The notes under the pieces: model-generated
What the model was told of the DNA's origin: nothing
The model's database searches: none
What the model saw: the letters and a program-made list of their open reading frames with translations, nothing else
Translations under genes and position numbers: made by a program
DNA from: Gnetum montanum
Lineage: Eukaryota > Streptophyta > Gnetopsida > Gnetales > Gnetaceae
Length of the DNA: 64,000 nucleotides
Direction of reading: 5' to 3'
Assembly (NCBI GenBank): GCA_015680685.1
Contig: MNCI01013895.1
Span: 1,243,182-1,307,181, forward strand
Shown: positions 1 to 9,100 of the stretch, piece by piece
Layout: each line of letters begins with the position of its first letter
Numbering within the stretch: the first letter of the stretch is position 1

Positions 1-153
1 TTATCGGGGGTCTCTCCCATTGTAACATGACATATAAATCATACATTCTTTCAAAAATCGAAGCATAGATCTTTGAAAATCACGCGTTTCTCTCCTGATT
101 AGCATCTCTTCGGCGTGTTTGACGTTATTATCGTAGCGATCCATCCACGTCAT
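1..153 (-). CDS. Small hypothetical ORF with prokaryote-like start
   Basis: A 50-codon frame starts at ATG 153 on the minus strand (MTWMDRYDNNVKHAEE...) and ends at a TAA formed by the first three bases of the window, so it is exactly complete. GGGAGG lies three bases before the ATG, like a bacterial ribosome-binding site. The product would be a charged, Arg- and Glu-rich helical peptide with no signal peptide or membrane segment. It is not a recognised family. A partial frame lies upstream (212-397). Codon use includes CGC, CGT and CGA, unlike the surrounding repeats. If the block is contamination, this would be a small bacterial or phage protein. It may also be chance. Confidence 0.3.
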   Translation of the reverse strand: MTWMDRYDNNVKHAEEMLIRRETRDFQRSMLRFLKECMIYMSCYNGRDPR

Positions 154-345
154 TTTCCTCCCGTTTCACGATCCCCCGAATCAAATCACAGCACGCAAAG
201 GTCCATAATCTTCATCGTTTTACTGACCCGTAAGTCCCTGTCTGATTGACAAGACCGTTCAGGGCGCCGCGGATTCTCTTTTTCCAGCATAGCCTTCGCG
301 CGGATCTGAGGTTAAAACTGTATACACGGAACCTCGTTCGGTATT
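1..345. other. Foreign-looking GC/CpG-rich edge block
   Basis: The first ~345 bases differ sharply from the rest of the window. They are richer in GC, CpG is not depleted (GGCGCCGCGG near 266, many CGN codons) and no retroelement motif is seen. The minus strand carries two short frames, one with a purine-rich Shine-Dalgarno-like stretch before ATG. Gypsy similarity (element A) stops somewhere between about 310 and 375. Either an unmethylated or recently inserted piece, bacterial contamination, or a chimeric contig end. I cannot tell which. Confidence 0.45.
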
Positions 346-397
346 TCCAGCTGCCGACGTTTTCTGTCTTTACAAATATAATTATTTGTATCATCAA
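212..397 (-). CDS. Hypothetical frame, partial, spans the junction
   Basis: This minus-strand frame ends at TGA 214-212. Its distal part (VGSWKYRTRFRVYSFNLRSA) lies in the GC-rich block and is basic, with many Arg and Lys. Its proximal part (MMIQIIIFVKTEN) lies in AT-rich retroelement sequence, so the ATG at 397 is probably not authentic and the real N-terminus is missing. The stop lies about 60 bases before the next small ORF (1-153). No family recognised. It overlaps a shifted frame that carries gypsy spacer similarity (IDELEKVHQKL). Confidence 0.25.
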   Translation of the reverse strand: MMIQIIIFVKTENVGSWKYRTRFRVYSFNLRSARRLCWKKRIRGALNGLVNQTGTYGSVKR

Positions 398-600
398 AGA
401 GTTTCTGATGAACTTTCTCTAGTTCATCTATTCCTATAACATATGCATATGGCAGGCTTGTAGTAGGTTCCATGCAAAGTGCCCTCTTATTTTGTGGTTG
501 ATACATATAGACACCTTTGAATATCTACCTCTAACGCACACTACTTTCATGTAGAGATGAATGCTCATTTAATAGATTAGAGTTTTTGCACATAATTGCA
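346..600 (-). pseudogene. Element A: spacer between protease and RT
   Basis: On the minus strand a frame reads ALCMEPTTSLPYAYVIGIDE then LEKVHQKLFDD. It corresponds to MDELEKFHHQLSNDEDD in element E (36578) and to the equivalent place in element D (near 60800). In the family this linker lies between the retroviral-type protease and RT and has no assigned activity. Similarity stops near 350, where the GC-rich block begins. Confidence 0.6.
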
Positions 601-1010
601 CCTTGTATCATTGTACATGATACATGGAACTCACTTCTTCTCAATCTTCCTGAATGCATTTTCTTCAGATATTTCTAGGGAAAGATCTTAGATGCCCATT
701 CTTGCATCAACAATGCTTAGCCATGCCCTTTCCATGATGATTGAAAAGTCCTCTTTATAGTTCTCCATCTTGAGCAATAGGAAATTAGTAGGATAAGACC
801 ACCCATAGATAGTGGTTACAATGTCTTTTACCAATCAAAATGGAATAGTCATGGACTGGTCTACCAATTCTAATCTAATATTACACTTCTTTAGAAGAGG
901 TAGGGTCCATGTTGGTATACATCTCATGAGAGATCAAGGTTATACCAAAATTGGAATCAAGAAAAGCCTTTCATGATTCATTTCTAGTAATTTGTAAATA
1001 AATAAGAGGA
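601..1010 (-). pseudogene. Element A: aspartic protease relic
   Basis: Retroelement protease that would cleave the Gag-Pol polyprotein inside virus-like particles. The minus-strand translation at about 975-930 contains LDSNFGITLIS, the counterpart of the plant gypsy active-site motif LDLGASxNLIS. Asp is kept but the Gly is lost. Downstream sequence matches the protease of element D (60228-60600) through frameshifts. At least one in-frame stop and several indels make it non-functional. Confidence 0.65.
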
Positions 1011-1740
1011 CTCCCAAGATCTACTAATTTCCTGGAAAGGTTTCCAACATGGATCAAATCAAATACACCATGATTAAACATAATAGTATGGATCTTGGGT
1101 AGTATTGGGTTTGAAGAAAACTCGAAGAAGTTATGTATAGAGAGATATGGAGAAACAGGATTGCCAACTCTATGGGTATTTGAGGGCTTAGGTGGACTAT
1201 GGGATCAAAAGAAAGGTCTTTTCTTTGATCAAGTATCTGAACCACTTGGTTGATGAACTAGTTGTAGATTAATGGCCATAGTGGCATTGCATTATTATGG
1301 TTGAGATGAGAGTTCACCCTGCATAGGTGGAGTAGGTGGTAGCTGTGTTAAGGACAAAGGAAGATGTGCAAGAAGAGGATGAGGATAAGGGTAAAAGGTG
1401 GTATCCCTTCTTGCATGTGAAGAATGGGTTTGATAATAATTAGAAGGATGGTAGTGATATTGGAAAGTAGAAACATAACTAGAAGAGTCATGTGGAGACA
1501 AGGGTTGCTAAATGTAGTACCCATATGGATCATGTTATCTACAAGGATATTGCTACCTTCGTGGTGCTAGCGCCCATGACTATGGTTGTTGCCACTATTG
1601 ATATTGCTCATATGATTGTGGTGGAGTTCCACTTGGATAATACTATTGTGGCTGGTGGAACTATCTAGAATTACCTTGAGGATAAGGTAATCTTCTAGAT
1701 GTTTACCTTTGTACTAGTCACGGATTTAGGGCATACACCC
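1011..1740 (-). pseudogene. Element A: Gag C-terminal low-complexity region
   Basis: Between the zinc-knuckle remnant and protease the minus strand encodes a Gln-, Pro-, Tyr-, Ser- and His-rich stretch, for example SSSYVSTFQYHYHPSNYYQT (about 1501-1295) and Gln/Trp-rich phrases near 1560-1680. Elements B, E and F have the same kind of segment at the same place, so it is a family feature and not random decay. In composition it resembles a disordered, prion-like RNA-binding tail. That function is inferred only from composition. Stops interrupt it. Confidence 0.55.
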
Positions 1741-3584
1741 CAAATTCTTGTAAGTGTGACACAATAGGAAAACATCCTTTAGGATTTTCATAATAGTAAA
1801 TTTCACATCCACTATCATTATCTAAGTTGGTTTTTGCAACTTCCTCTAGTGTACCAATATTTTCCTTACCTCTTTGAATGGCACATTCAACTTCCTTACA
1901 CCTCCTACTCTCACAATTACTACCTTTTTCTTTGAACTCTTTAGCAATTTTTAAGATAACTTGAAATTTTCTATCTATGGAGTCCCATAACTAATTAACC
2001 TTGGTTGTAATTTTAGATTGAAATTTTGAAATGACAAGGTTTTCCTATTCACCACCTCATCAAGTGATGATTCTTTCTTACTATGACAAAATGGAACCTT
2101 CCTCTTGCAAATGGAAGGATCACAGTTATACTCTTCTGCACTTTCTCATTTTCTTAAATTACCTTTCTCTTTAGCTACCTTCTCAATCAATCTCTAGATT
2201 TGGTAAGCACTTAATCTTGATAGTCACCCTTGGGCATAGATGCCATGTGTTCTCCTCATTTCTGATCAAATCTCATCTACAATGTGGTGAAGTTGGTCTA
2301 GTTGAGAATAACCATGGCTAGGAAATTTGTGCACTAAGGAATAGTATTGACCTATGACAGCATCCAAGGGTTCATGTTTCCCTTGTTTCCATCCTTGGAT
2401 TTGCCTTTTCAAGTTGGAAAGTTGGGAGTATGTTTGATATTTTTTATTCAATAATTCAAGCATTGCACTCCATTGTTTGATAGATTTTGGTTTTTTAATG
2501 AGTGTCCTTGGGAAAAAATTTAGGTTCTGCCACTCATTTTCTATATTCTACAAGGCACATGCATCTTGGAAAGCTTGGAGATGGTTTTGCAGATATAATT
2601 TGTATTCCCCTTTAAACTGAGGAATATTGTTCATGTCTAGCCTCTTAATCTGACTATTCTTAACATGCCTTGTGGGAATTTTCACTACCTTTGAAATGTT
2701 TAGCATGCTCTAGATAGCAAGTAAAGGCTCATCAAGTCCATGATTTTGATGCCTACGATACCCTCTACTACCCCTTCATTCATGGCATCACATCTCTCTT
2801 GAACACATATGCCTTGGTCTTGGCCTATGCAATAGTCCCTTCGATCATTTTGGTCTCCTCGATCACCTCCATCATGGTCATGCCTCCTATGGTTACAATC
2901 AGAGTCAAAAAAAGATGATGATGATGACAAAGTTGAAGAGGAAGGAGGACTAGCACCATCACAGTGCCTACTACCACCTCTTTAGTGATCATGACTATGA
3001 TCACAATCTTGTTTCTTATCTGCATCCTTACCTTGACATGTCTCTTTGGATCCTCCTTTATCATTGGATTGATTCTTGCCAAAACTAGGATTATAGATTA
3101 TGGATTGCATGTTTTGGTTTTGACCTCCTTCATTGAAGTCAAAGAGAGAAATTTCATTGAATGAAAAACCTCTAGAGAAAGTCTCTCCACCATCGTTTTG
3201 ATACAATAGGAATGGGGAATCATTGAACCACTTTTCCTTTTTAAATTCATAGTGTTGTTCTAGCTGGTGATCCTTGAGATGTTGTGCCTCAATGGGATGA
3301 TAATCTTTGGCATCACTATCTTGCACAATGTACTCAACATGAAGTCCTTGGAGATCTAATCGGATAAGTGTTTGTTGAATCATCATAAGAGTAGATCAAT
3401 CGGGTAGTAACATAATGTTGTCCTCCATGTCATGCCACCATAGCTATTTATCCTAGTGTAGGATGAAGGTGAAATTTGGTACATACTTAATAGGATGAGC
3501 ATATACCACTCAATATTGTTGGGACACTTGTTGATGTAGTTCGTTAGACTTGGATGGAGAAACACTCCTATGAGAAGAAGACAT
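1741..3584 (-). pseudogene. Element A: gag relic
   Basis: Structural capsid protein of the retrotransposon. The start is taken at ATG 3584 because it reads MSSSHRSVSPSKSNE, matching element D (MSPSSYKSVSPPRSD at 58006). Next come a conserved block YVPNFTFILH, the segment AKDYHPIEAQHLKDH, an acidic/basic linker, and the capsid core (YQTYSQLSNLKRQIQGWKQG near 2400). The zinc-knuckle remnant CEIYYYENPKGC is near 1800, with the second Cys and the His lost. Stops and frameshifts throughout. Confidence 0.7.
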
Positions 3585-3622
3585 ATTATGTTAGAGAATA
3601 AAAACACAGTGATCTTTTAAAT

Positions 3623-3697
3623 GTCATTGTAGTATAGTGGTAAGTATTCTCGCCTATCACGCAGGTAACCTGAGTTTGATCCCAAACAACAACACCA
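3623..3697 (+). other. Full-length tRNA-Asp copy with CCA, joined to the LTR
   Basis: A 75-base stretch aligns without gaps to plant nuclear tRNA-Asp(GUC) as I know it, including an A box (TAGTATAGTGG), a B-box remnant and the post-transcriptional CCA at 3695-3697. I count 14 differences; 13 are C-to-T or G-to-A, including the anticodon (GTC to ATC). The last 18 bases are the complement of element A's primer-binding site, and one base separates CCA from the LTR edge. So it looks like a reverse-transcribed primer tRNA, not a tRNA gene. Confidence 0.85.
3680..3697 (-). other. Element A primer-binding site (tRNA-Asp)
   Basis: On the minus strand it reads TGGTGTTGTTGTTTGGGA. Against the tRNA-Asp complement TGGCGCCGTTGCCGGGGA there are five C-to-T changes and one transversion. 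It lies one base inside the LTR end, where reverse transcription is primed. Confidence 0.75.
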
Positions 3698-3698
3698 A

Positions 3699-4497
3699 TG
3701 ATAAGCAGCAAGGTACCCCTATGTCCAACCATATGAATAACAAGTGTTCACGCTTGAACTCTGAAAACCTTAAGTTCTTAAGTACATTGCTTCAAGGAAG
3801 TGAAATCTAATTGGAATTATTATTGTCTTCTCAGTTCCACTCATGAGGTACAAGTATATGGTTAAGTGCAACTATGGTATGTGATTTTTATCATTTTATA
3901 TTTTATAAGTTTAATTAGCTAGAAAAAGAATAAAAGGTAGAGTAATTTAAAATCTAATTAACTTAATTCTTAGCTAGCCAAACACAAGAACCCATTCCCA
4001 CTATTCAAACACATATTGAATGTATATAGCATTGCTAGGTTACTAAACGTTAAGCATTTTTGGGTTACTAAAAACTACACGTATGCTTGAAGTAGTTGTG
4101 CTTGTGTTCATTAAAAATTGAAAATTAATTGCTTAATTAAAGTGCATTAAAGTAAAGTGCATGAATATTAAATGCATTAAAGAAAACATTAATTTATTCT
4201 CAGTGTTGCAAGGATTATCAAGAGGTCTCATCTTTATTTCTGTAACACTGTTGTGCTTAGGTACATTAGTGCTTGAACAAAGATTTGTACACACTCAGAC
4301 TCTTATTATGGGCACTCAAAAATATTCTAACTTTGGAATGGCTAAACTGCAAGAAGTTTGTTACTCTATGACAAAAACTATCTCCAAATCATGTGCCCAA
4401 GCACTATATTTATAGGTAGGCATATACCCCACAATATCGGATATTCGACATTGCATCTTGGGATTCGATATTGGGCATCCAATATCAGAGCACATCA
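3699..4497 (-). repeat. Element A 5' LTR
   Basis: Minus-strand LTR starting TGATGTGC at 4497 and ending ATCA at 3699, about 799 bases. The primer-binding site follows directly, so it is the 5' LTR. U3 is about 85 bases and carries GATATY motifs. A TATA box and the conserved R segment TGTACCTAAGCACA (near 4255-4268) with AATAAAG follow. The U5 region matches the LTRs of B, D, E and F. No partner LTR is in the window. Confidence 0.8.
4404..4486 (-). promoter_or_regulatory. Element A LTR promoter: TATA plus GATATY array
   Basis: CTATAAATATAG (minus strand, 4415-4404) is the TATA box. Upstream of it GATATT/AATATC motifs lie at 4433, 4440, 4467 and 4481, with a decayed copy near 4453, so the last members are 14 bp apart. 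The same motif and spacing recur in other LTRs here. Confidence 0.6.
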
Positions 4498-4880
4498 AAC
4501 CATGATTCATTAGCTTCTTTATAAAAGATTGTGCAACCATCCATATTGTGATTTCTACAAGAGGCTAATCTATATGGCTCAAAAGAAGAACTTCCACAAG
4601 AAACCTTTTTCTTATAGATACCTTTATATCCCATCTTTTCCAAATCCCATTACAATTGGTATAGAAACTCCCATGGAAATACTTCTTGTAGGCATAAAAA
4701 ATTAGCATCCAAATCTTGTAACTCTACGTAAATGCATGGGTATTGACATTCATGCTAATCCAAATCCCATGATGCATATAATGGATGTTATTTTTCACTC
4801 ACTTAAGGATCTTGCAAGCACGTTGTATGTTGCAACTTTCATTCTCATTCTTGAATTTTTCTTTGAATCATTTCTCTTTA
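4498..4880 (-). pseudogene. CCR4-like deadenylase / EEP nuclease gene relic
   Basis: The only host protein gene I recognise. CCR4-type proteins are endonuclease/exonuclease/phosphatase-fold 3'-exonucleases that shorten mRNA poly(A) tails. On the minus strand, in order: VATYNVLARSLSE (near 4840), YASWDLD, DLDANFLCLQEVF (near 4680), WDLEKMGYKGIYKKK, and DGCTIFYKE (near 4520). They match the family blocks xYNVLA, SWxxR, DIxCLQEV, GYxGIYKxKT and DGCAxF. Two in-frame stops and frameshifts are present. It is cut at 4497 by element A's LTR; the catalytic C-terminal half is missing. Confidence 0.75.
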
Positions 4881-5460
4881 TCAATATCATATACCTTGTC
4901 AAAATAGTATTTTAAATCTTCATGTTGTTCTACTGTATGAGTTGGTTGCAATATGAATTTCTATACATCTTCTTAATCATTGAACACCATTCTGTTTCAT
5001 CAACTAATACATCAATTGGTTCATTGACTAATAATCAATAGATATTGATACATTATTCAACTAATTTTAGTAATATTTAACTACATTATCTAATTTTAGT
5101 AATATCAACTACATTATCTAATTCTTAATGGCCTTTCTAACACCTTAAGAACATTGACTTCGATAGTGTAACTAATGACATACCATAGTGATCTTAAGCT
5201 AACAAAAAGGCTAAATTCATTAAGCATAATTTATAAGATTAGTCAATTATTGGGTACCTAGATGATAAATATAACCTCACCATTGAGTTTAGAAGAGTAA
5301 AAAATGTTGGAAATGATTATTCATATGTTGAAAAAGAACATCATATTCTTGAGTTATGCTAAATTTAAACTTTGAGGATCTCCAAGCCCTATATTTGGCA
5401 AGGTGTAAAAACTAATTTTTGAGGTTCTCTAGGATGGATTTAACTTCACCATTATGTTCA
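4881..5460. other. AT-rich intergenic DNA
   Basis: No gene or element recognised. Short phrases such as TTCAACTAATTTTAGTAATAT recur near 5060-5110, and a diverged relative of the following 60-bp repeat starts near 5286. Sequence just upstream of the CCR4-like relic may include an older intron or leader of that gene, but nothing identifiable. Confidence 0.4.
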
Positions 5461-5580
5461 GAAGGTTGAAATCTATACAAAATAACTTTTTGTTCATTGA
5501 AAAAGACTTCCAAATTCTTAGAAAGTTGAAATCTATAGGAAACGACTCTTCATTCATTGAAAAAGACTTTCAAATTTAAA
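5461..5580. repeat. 60-bp tandem duplication
   Basis: Two adjacent copies begin at 5461 and 5521 (GAAGGTTGAAATCTATA and GAAAGTTGAAATCTATA) and both continue with TCATTGAAAAAGACTT. A third, weaker copy lies near 5286-5350. Non-coding. Confidence 0.8.
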
Positions 5581-5628
5581 AGTTATGGCTTCTGGAGTTC
5601 ACAACCTTTTTGGTTGTGAAAAGAAAAA

Positions 5629-5680
5629 CTTCTTGAGAGGTCACCCATCCTAGTACTACTTCCACATGAGCACACTTTAT
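5629..5680 (-). pseudogene. 5S rRNA 3'-half fragment
   Basis: On the minus strand, 24 bases (5659-5636, beginning AGTAGTACTAGGATGGGTGA) are identical to the 3' half of plant 5S rRNA, and weaker similarity extends about 20 bases on the 5' side (to 5679). The 5' half with the start of the internal promoter is missing, so it is not an active 5S gene. It may come from a 5S-bearing TRIM (Cassandra-type) or a 5S-derived SINE; neither is proven. Confidence 0.65.
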
Positions 5681-6245
5681 TACAAAATTATTATCACTAT
5701 CACTACCAACACATCATTTTTCATTTTCAAAAATTACTTTCACAGATTTATAATTTAACTAATGGCTTGTTGATGGGAATTTTGAATTTTCTTGGTAATT
5801 GATGGGAATTTTTATTTTTCCATTAATATATGGAAAATTCAAATCTTTTGTCTATTAATGGATAATTTTCTTATCATGCGGAAGCAATGGTCATGATGGG
5901 CTATTGGCAGTGGTGGCTGAAAGGCATTAGCAGTCCTAGCTAGTGGTTGGCTAAGTAGTGGTCGACAATGGGGTAGGGAACATGGATGAGGTAAGAAATG
6001 TAACAGGAAAAGATGCATATTGATGATAGTGGTAACAAAGTTGACAAGGGGTTGCACTGGGTGGCATGGCTCAGGCCTATGTGGCTCCTTTTCATGGCTT
6101 ACATGACCCTCACTAGGGTCTATGCAACCCTCACTAGGGCTATGTAATCCATCCTTGGGCCGTTGTGGTCCATTATAGGGCTCACATGGCCCTCTGTAAA
6201 GCTACATAGCCTTTGTTAGTACATGCACCCTATACAAGGGTTTAT
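5681..6245. other. Intergenic DNA with degenerate short repeats
   Basis: No gene seen. Between about 6060 and 6240 phrases such as CATGGCT, CCTCACTAGGG and CATGGCCCT recur irregularly, like a decayed minisatellite. Short frames on the minus strand (near 5839-6057) look fortuitous. Confidence 0.4.
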
Positions 6246-6331
6246 TTGATGTTGGAGGAGAGAGGCAATGATCAATGGTATGGGAGGTGATGATCAATAA
6301 CATGGGAGGTGATGACCAGTAGCATGGAAGG
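6246..6331. repeat. Minisatellite, left half (about 23-bp unit)
   Basis: Units of the type GGAGGTGATGATCAATAACAT repeat here. The same unit resumes at 19893 on the far side of element C, showing that C inserted into this array. The last five bases, GAAGG (6327-6331), pair with GGAGG at 19888-19892 as a target duplication with one mismatch. Confidence 0.75.
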
Positions 6332-6828
6332 TGTTAAATCCAAAAATTGGTAATTTTTAAATATTAATTATGTATTTTTAATTATTTAATTAATGTTTAT
6401 TTTATTTATTTTAGTTTATTATAGTGCTAAGTATTAGTTTATTATTATTAAATTATTATTAGTTTATTAGTTTTTATGTACTAAAGACTTGAACTAGAGG
6501 TGCATGCTTTGTTGCTAGGTAGCCATGTGGTGGCAATTGAAGAATCCAATTCCTTGATCTATACTGGTGTTATGTTTTCTAGTTTCTATTTTTGTTTTTG
6601 CACTAGTAACAGGAATGCACGTTGAGAATTTATGGTAGTAATGGAGCTGCAACTTGGGCGTTGGCGTTGCAATGTGGATGTGTCGCTCCATCAACCACGT
6701 TCTTTGACTGTGTAAATGCAGCTGCTTTCTACACATTACCTTGATGGAGATTTCCATTTTTCTACAATGAACGTTACATGGGTAATAAGACATGATTCCT
6801 AGCTATTTTTCCGACTACACATTCCTGC
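6332..6828 (+). repeat. Element C 5' LTR, truncated
   Basis: About 497 bases collinear with the start of the 3' LTR at 18597: shared GTTTATTAGTTTTTATGTAC, then GGCAATTGAAGAATCCAA and GGAATGCAC. Similarity ends near 6826, where element B's LTR sequence (CACTCAGAAAATATTC) begins. The 41-bp repeat array and the TATA box are lost. Confidence 0.8.
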
Positions 6829-7032
6829 ACTCAGAAAATATTCTAACTCTAAGGAAAATAAACTGCAAGAGCTTCACTACTCTGGTTAAAAACTAACATA
6901 AAACTCATGCCAAATTGGGACCCAGGTGCTAAATTTATAGGCCAACATATACCCCCCCATGTCAAATACCCGACATTGCAACCCTAACATTAGATACTTG
7001 AAGTCATGGTGAATAGAAAATGTATTTTATCA
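6829..7032 (-). repeat. Element B 3' LTR, truncated
   Basis: Minus-strand LTR start TGATAAAATACATTTTC at 7032. It runs through U3 and the TATA box (plus-strand CTAAATTTATAGG near 6932) to about 6829. It matches 12222-12426 of the 5' LTR. On the internal side lies CATGGGGGTA, the likely polypurine tract. The rest of the LTR is deleted at the junction with element C. Confidence 0.75.
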
Positions 7033-9100
7033 TACCCCCATGATTGAATGAAAACTAGTCCTTGAGTGAAGAAGAGGAGGAACAAGTTTCTTACAAAATA
7101 TATTGGGTAGGTATGGGATTATTGACTGACATACAAACTGACTCAAATGGAACAATAGACTGTAAGTGCCCAAGTATACAGAATTACAAATTTTACAAAA
7201 TTGTATGTTCATGATAAGAGAAGTGAACACCCTGGATAACACTAACATCCAAAACCTCTTAGTAGTAGAAGAATGAGAGAGAAGATCCAATGATCATGAA
7301 TAGTCCTCATTGTATGGTACTGTTACATCATCCTTGGTGAAGATAGTCCCACTTCTAGTCCATGATTCCCACTATAATCATAATAGAATCATGAATTAGT
7401 ATGCAATATGTAACACATAGCTAGTAAGTACCTTCTCTCATTAGTGGTTATACTCGGCTAGGTTGTGATTGTGGTAGATTGATTCCTTTAGTAGTGTTAG
7501 CAGGAAGGTTGAAAAAAAGGGTAAAATAGATAAGTGATCCATTAAATTTAAAAAAGTGATATAAAAGGAAATTTTTGAAGAGGGTGTAAGAATTCACAAC
7601 AATAAAAAGGAAATTTTACTAAGAAAATGTTGTAAAGATGTGCACAATTGGATGTCATTGATGGGGTAAATTTGATTGTAAAAGTATTTAAGGATAAAGA
7701 ACTTAACTAATCCAACTAAAGGATATGCCGGTGGGTCCTCCCCAAAGTAGGCATAGGCCTTTTATGCCCTTACATAACTTCAAACCAAAGAGTCCATGGG
7801 CTCTATAGATGATTAATGGTTACAGAAAGTTAAGTACAAAAACCTGAAAGAAATTAACTAAGAATTCTAACACATCAAACTAGGACATTGAATTAGAACA
7901 TGAAACTAGCAATGAGGTGAGACATGGGAAGCATAGATGGATGAGTGAGAGTGAAATGGAGTTCCTTATTAAGGTCACATAAAGTCCCTTGTGGATTTTG
8001 TTGTTAAATGACTTGATAGGATCCATCCTTAGTCTAGACTAAATCAACCACATTCAGTGACTTTGCATTGCCATTCTAAGACCAATCCATCCCTTAAGAT
8101 ACAAGAGTGCTCCCACAAAACAACCATCATTCCTTATTAGATAAGAAAAGAGAAGTAGGAAGTGAGGAAGGGCCTTAGTTAGATGATACCTTTAGACATG
8201 GATAAGATGTCTTTCTAGTCCCATAACCAATGCTTGTAGTCAATTTATTTTGTCTAATGGGTGTGCTTTGAATTCCCATCATTTTTTTCTTGATGAGGAC
8301 CACACCATGCAAATACATGTGCATTTATTTTGTCCAAGGGGTGTGCTTTGACTTCGCATCATTTTTCTTCTAATGAGAACCAGACCATGCAAGGACCTAT
8401 TCAACTTCCTTTTATTGGTCAACATGGAATGGTAAGAAATCCATGAAAATAGACATGCACCCAAGCAAACAAAAAGGCACAAAGAATACCAAATTCCTTT
8501 GAAGTCACATCCTATTCAAACCTTTGAATCCTTCCCAATTCCAAAAACTACCAAAGTCACAAATTTATTAAAGTTTCATTAATGAAAAAGAGACTACATG
8601 TTTCCAGAACAAGGAAAACCATAGAATTTGTGGATGGGTGGATGTTGTGGACTCACTACCTATTGCATGAAAAAGAAACCATGTCCTAATCATTAGTAAC
8701 AAAATACAAAGCTAGAATCCAAACACTAATAATCAAATAAAAAAATAGTACATACCACCATCAAATAATGCATTACCATTGTACCTGGCACTTATTAACA
8801 AAAAGTTAGAAAATTACATCAAAATAAAATAAAATAAAATATAAAAGAAAGTGTAAAATTTTTAAGAAATGGAAAATTTACTAATGATGGTGTAAAAAAA
8901 ATTAGAAAATATTAATAACATGAAAATAAGAAGATGTAAAATAAAGAATGTGTAAAAGAAAAAGTTATAAAACAAAAAGATGGAAAACCCTTAAGAATCT
9001 TGAAGACTAGAATGGAGGGTGACCCCCATGACTAAGCATTTGGCCATGACAAGGATTAATAACTGGATAAATAGGATCCATGCATGTATGAAACATTAGT
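7033..9100 (-). other. Element B 3' non-coding tail
   Basis: No open frame of interest on either strand. Sections match the tails of element E (37473-39023) and F (26878-28640): the block around 7700-7760 (GGTCCTCCCCAAAGTAGGC) and around 8240-8690 (TTCCAGAACAAGGAAAACCA). The end near the 3' LTR matches 42440-42552 of E. No env-like ORF is visible, though this place is where Athila elements carry one. Confidence 0.6.
8243..8397. repeat. 80-bp tandem duplication in element B tail
   Basis: ATTTATTTTGTC begins at 8243 and again at 8323. Each copy continues with GGGTGTGCTTTGA, CATCATTTTT and ACCATGCAA, with scattered differences. E and F carry one copy. Confidence 0.75.

Larger units (their letters stand above)
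346..4497 (-). mobile_element. Element A: Ty3/gypsy relic, 5' part, minus strand
   Basis: Reading from right to left: 5' LTR (4497-3699), primer-binding site (3697-3680) with an attached tRNA copy, gag (from 3584), Gag low-complexity tail, protease, and the spacer before RT. The RT half is outside the window or replaced by the foreign-looking block. The gag opening and protease resemble elements B, D, E and F, so these are one family. All frames carry stops and frameshifts. The LTR sits inside a CCR4-like host gene relic. Confidence 0.8.

Noticed and set aside
3623-3697. Functional tRNA-Asp gene
   Set aside because: The anticodon and T-arm are mutated, CCA is encoded, and it abuts an LTR exactly where a primer would be.
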